From Methanolinea sp. (GTDB taxonomy: Archaea > Halobacteriota > Methanomicrobia > Methanomicrobiales > Methanospirillaceae), in contig CP064971.1 in NCBI GenBank assembly GCA_016699325.1, positions 930,001 to 994,000 of the forward strand: a DNA stretch of 64,000 bases, written 5' to 3'. Below the pieces are notes generated by a model. That model did not search any database and was not told where the DNA came from. It saw only the letters and a list, made by a program, of their open reading frames with translations. The stretch's first letter is position 1; each line of letters begins with the position of its first letter. Position numbers and translations under genes: made by a program. This document shows positions 62,637 through 64,000 of this stretch, in pieces.

Positions 62637-63152
62637 TTAGCGGTATACTTCAAGGAGGGCCACCCTCTCGAGCACCAGTTCGGTAAGGCGCAAAGGACCG
62701 ACGACCGCAAGCTCTTCACTGGTAATGCCGAAAAGCTCCATGAGACGGTGTATCTTTTCAGGAGAGAGAGACTCCCAGTCTTCATCACATAGTTCTCCCA
62801 GATTGAGAAGTTCTTCAAGAGCATCCGGTGATGAAGGGCAGATGCACAGGTAGGTATCATTCAGGCCGGCGTGCACCCCGAACCGGACTCCAACCTGGCA
62901 CTGGCGCGATCCGGAAGCATAAAGGAATGCCTCCATCTCGACGCTGTTTGATATTGCCGAGCCAGTGCTAAATGAGCGGAATGCATGCCCGAGTGCGGAG
63001 CGGACATGTGCCATCCCGGCCATGTTCGATGCATTAAAGAGGATGATGTGGATCTCATGCCTGGCAGCAATATCCCGGATTTCTGTCAGGAATGCGCCCA
63101 GGTCCTCGATAACAGTTCTGTACTGGACAACCGTACACTCTTCTGCCTTCAT
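62637..63152 (-). CDS. cgi121: KEOPS complex subunit Cgi121
   Basis: A 171-residue protein of the CGI-121/TPRKB family: IHIILFNASNMAGMAHVRSALGHA near the N-terminal third, FSTGSAISNSVEMEAFLYASGSRQ and the closing EELAVVGPLRLTELVLERVALLE. Cgi121 recruits tRNA to KEOPS for the N6-threonylcarbamoyl modification of A37. It lies six bases after hel308 on the same strand. Confidence 0.93.
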   Translation of the reverse strand: MKAEECTVVQYRTVIEDLGAFLTEIRDIAARHEIHIILFNASNMAGMAHVRSALGHAFRSFSTGSAISNSVEMEAFLYASGSRQCQVGVRFGVHAGLNDTYLCICPSSPDALEELLNLGELCDEDWESLSPEKIHRLMELFGITSEELAVVGPLRLTELVLERVALLEVYR

Positions 63153-63158
63153 CTAAGT

Positions 63159-64000
63159 TCACTCCGGTTCTCTCTTCCCAAATTGAAACAGATCAGCTTG
63201 CGATCCCGGTTGAGGGGCTGGATGCTGGGCGCTTATCTCTCCCTTGAGCCAGGAAAAGACCTGCGCTGTTATCCCCTGGCCGAGTATCGGGACAATCCGT
63301 TCTTGCCCGGCAGCGAGGATCTTTTCCGGGGTGGTAAACCCGTTGTTGAAGAGCCGTCGGGCCCTCACCCTGCCGATATTCCGGATCCTGACCAGGGGGA
63401 TCAGCTCCCGTTTAATGCCATGCTTCATGCAAAGCTCGAATTCGCCGATTTGTGGAGAAAAGCCCCGCCTGAACATTCGTGCCAGACGCCCGGTCGCGTG
63501 GAGGAGCCAGTTGACGCTCTCTACGAGGGTATGGATATCTCCTGGCCCTACCGAGTACCGCTCGCAGATGGTTGCATCAGGGACCTCATGGTTCCAGTCA
63601 GAGAGAACCATTGCTGTTTTCAGGCTCCGGAAGTATGCCTCGTCATCGCTGTAGGGGAGATCCAGCCAGAGCTCGTGGTCGTGTTCGAGAACAAACCGTT
63701 CCAAATAATGCCGGTCCCGGTTTCCCACGAAGAGTGTGAACATATCGGGGGTGCTGCAGATAACCTGGAGGAGACCGATATCCGAGTACTCCTTCGCACC
63801 GGTAATTTGTTCAACAATCATATCGGCGCTCAAAGGATCGATATAGAGCTGCGAAACAAGTGCCCCATACTCTGTTGCATAGAGGGCATCTTCCTGGATG
63901 GTGATCATCTCAGCCCGGTCAAGAAAGGAAAGTGACCTCCCGATGACTGCGGCCAGCAACCGGTCGGTCTTCTTCTGGTGGAAATAAAACGTATTCCGCA
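63159..64000 (-). CDS. hel308: Hel308 DNA helicase, C-terminal part (5' end beyond window)
   Basis: The frame is open to the window edge, with NTFYFHQKKTDRLLAA before the first in-frame start. Only the C-terminal third of Hel308 (ATP-dependent superfamily 2 helicase) is visible: the winged-helix part, the ratchet domain (PDATICERYSVGPGDIHTLVESVN) and the C-terminal helix-hairpin-helix (RIRNIGRVRARRLFNNGFTTPEKI). The helicase core motifs lie outside. It acts at stalled replication forks. Confidence 0.94.
   Translation of the reverse strand, partial: RNTFYFHQKKTDRLLAAVIGRSLSFLDRAEMITIQEDALYATEYGALVSQLYIDPLSADMIVEQITGAKEYSDIGLLQVICSTPDMFTLFVGNRDRHYLERFVLEHDHELWLDLPYSDDEAYFRSLKTAMVLSDWNHEVPDATICERYSVGPGDIHTLVESVNWLLHATGRLARMFRRGFSPQIGEFELCMKHGIKRELIPLVRIRNIGRVRARRLFNNGFTTPEKILAAGQERIVPILGQGITAQVFSWLKGEISAQHPAPQPGSQADLFQFGKREPE

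Noticed and set aside
62985..63935. Plus-strand frame of 316 residues
   Set aside because: Antisense to cgi121 and hel308, both of which show family motifs.
1..64000. tRNA, rRNA, CRISPR array, transposon or prophage
   Set aside because: No T-loop/acceptor combination, repeat-spacer array, transposase or phage structural gene was recognised on reading both strands.

Overview
The window is a gene-dense, mostly single-copy chromosomal segment of a methanogenic archaeon, most likely order Methanomicrobiales. Supporting genes are thiol:fumarate reductase (tfrA/tfrB), two FO synthase CofH subunits (coenzyme F420), the DNA polymerase D small subunit, Orc1/Cdc6, Hel308, KEOPS Cgi121, archaeal riboflavin synthase, TATA-type promoters, a K+-dependent pyrophosphate-energized pump, and many iron-sulfur flavoproteins. 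No prophage, insertion sequence, CRISPR array, rRNA or tRNA gene was recognised. The order assignment is inference.

Layout. 1-8.8 kb: tfrAB, a dolichol/phytol-kinase-like membrane protein, an orphan-looking DNA methyltransferase, a glutaredoxin-thioredoxin reductase fusion, rubrerythrin, a tiny CxxC-x17-CxxC protein, RadC and a flavodoxin-like protein. 8.9-11.9 kb: an oxidative-stress and redox island (zinc ribbon, 40-residue desulforedoxin, cysteine-free CMD-family protein, peroxiredoxin, two iron-sulfur flavoproteins). 12-18 kb: site-2 protease, chorismate mutase, thioredoxin-CcdA fusion, and an arginine operon argC-CBS-argJ-argB. 18-24 kb: acetyl-CoA synthetase with a palindromic promoter and long leader, an OFA transporter, a hypoxanthine-DNA glycosylase, and a frame-disrupted DUF2178 gene next to a small HTH regulator. 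24-32 kb: a DUF6125-like protein, a decayed trpA, an NAD-kinase-like protein, trpB2, a DASS anion transporter, a phosphodiesterase, a DUF362 protein and an aldehyde dehydrogenase. 33-38 kb: a Yip1 / secreted CARD-like protein / ABC ATPase / permease operon, and CorA.

38-47 kb: riboflavin and aminotransferase operon (class V aminotransferase, ribC, ribH, aspC-like), purE, thiC, an MBL hydrolase, a GIY-YIG protein, another flavoprotein, cofH and DUF1805. 47-54 kb: radical SAM protein, second cofH, signal peptidase, polymerase D small subunit, hppA. 54-59 kb: pdxS, cbiB, Trm112-like, purA. 58-64 kb: aminotransferase, Lrp-type regulator and cdc6/orc1, then an AT-rich region that I interpret as a replication origin (three ORB-like elements, inverted repeat, tandem repeats), then moaB, cgi121 and the end of hel308.

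How the genes fit together: many give ordinary anabolic autonomy (arginine, riboflavin/F420, thiamine, PLP, cobamide, purines, aromatic amino acids) with acetate assimilation through Acs and HppA recovering energy from its pyrophosphate. A second theme is oxygen and disulfide defence. The most distinctive structures are the predicted origin, the shared ACAWTGTTGYAT element at three promoters/origin sites, the broken DUF2178 and trpA genes, and the palindrome in front of acs.
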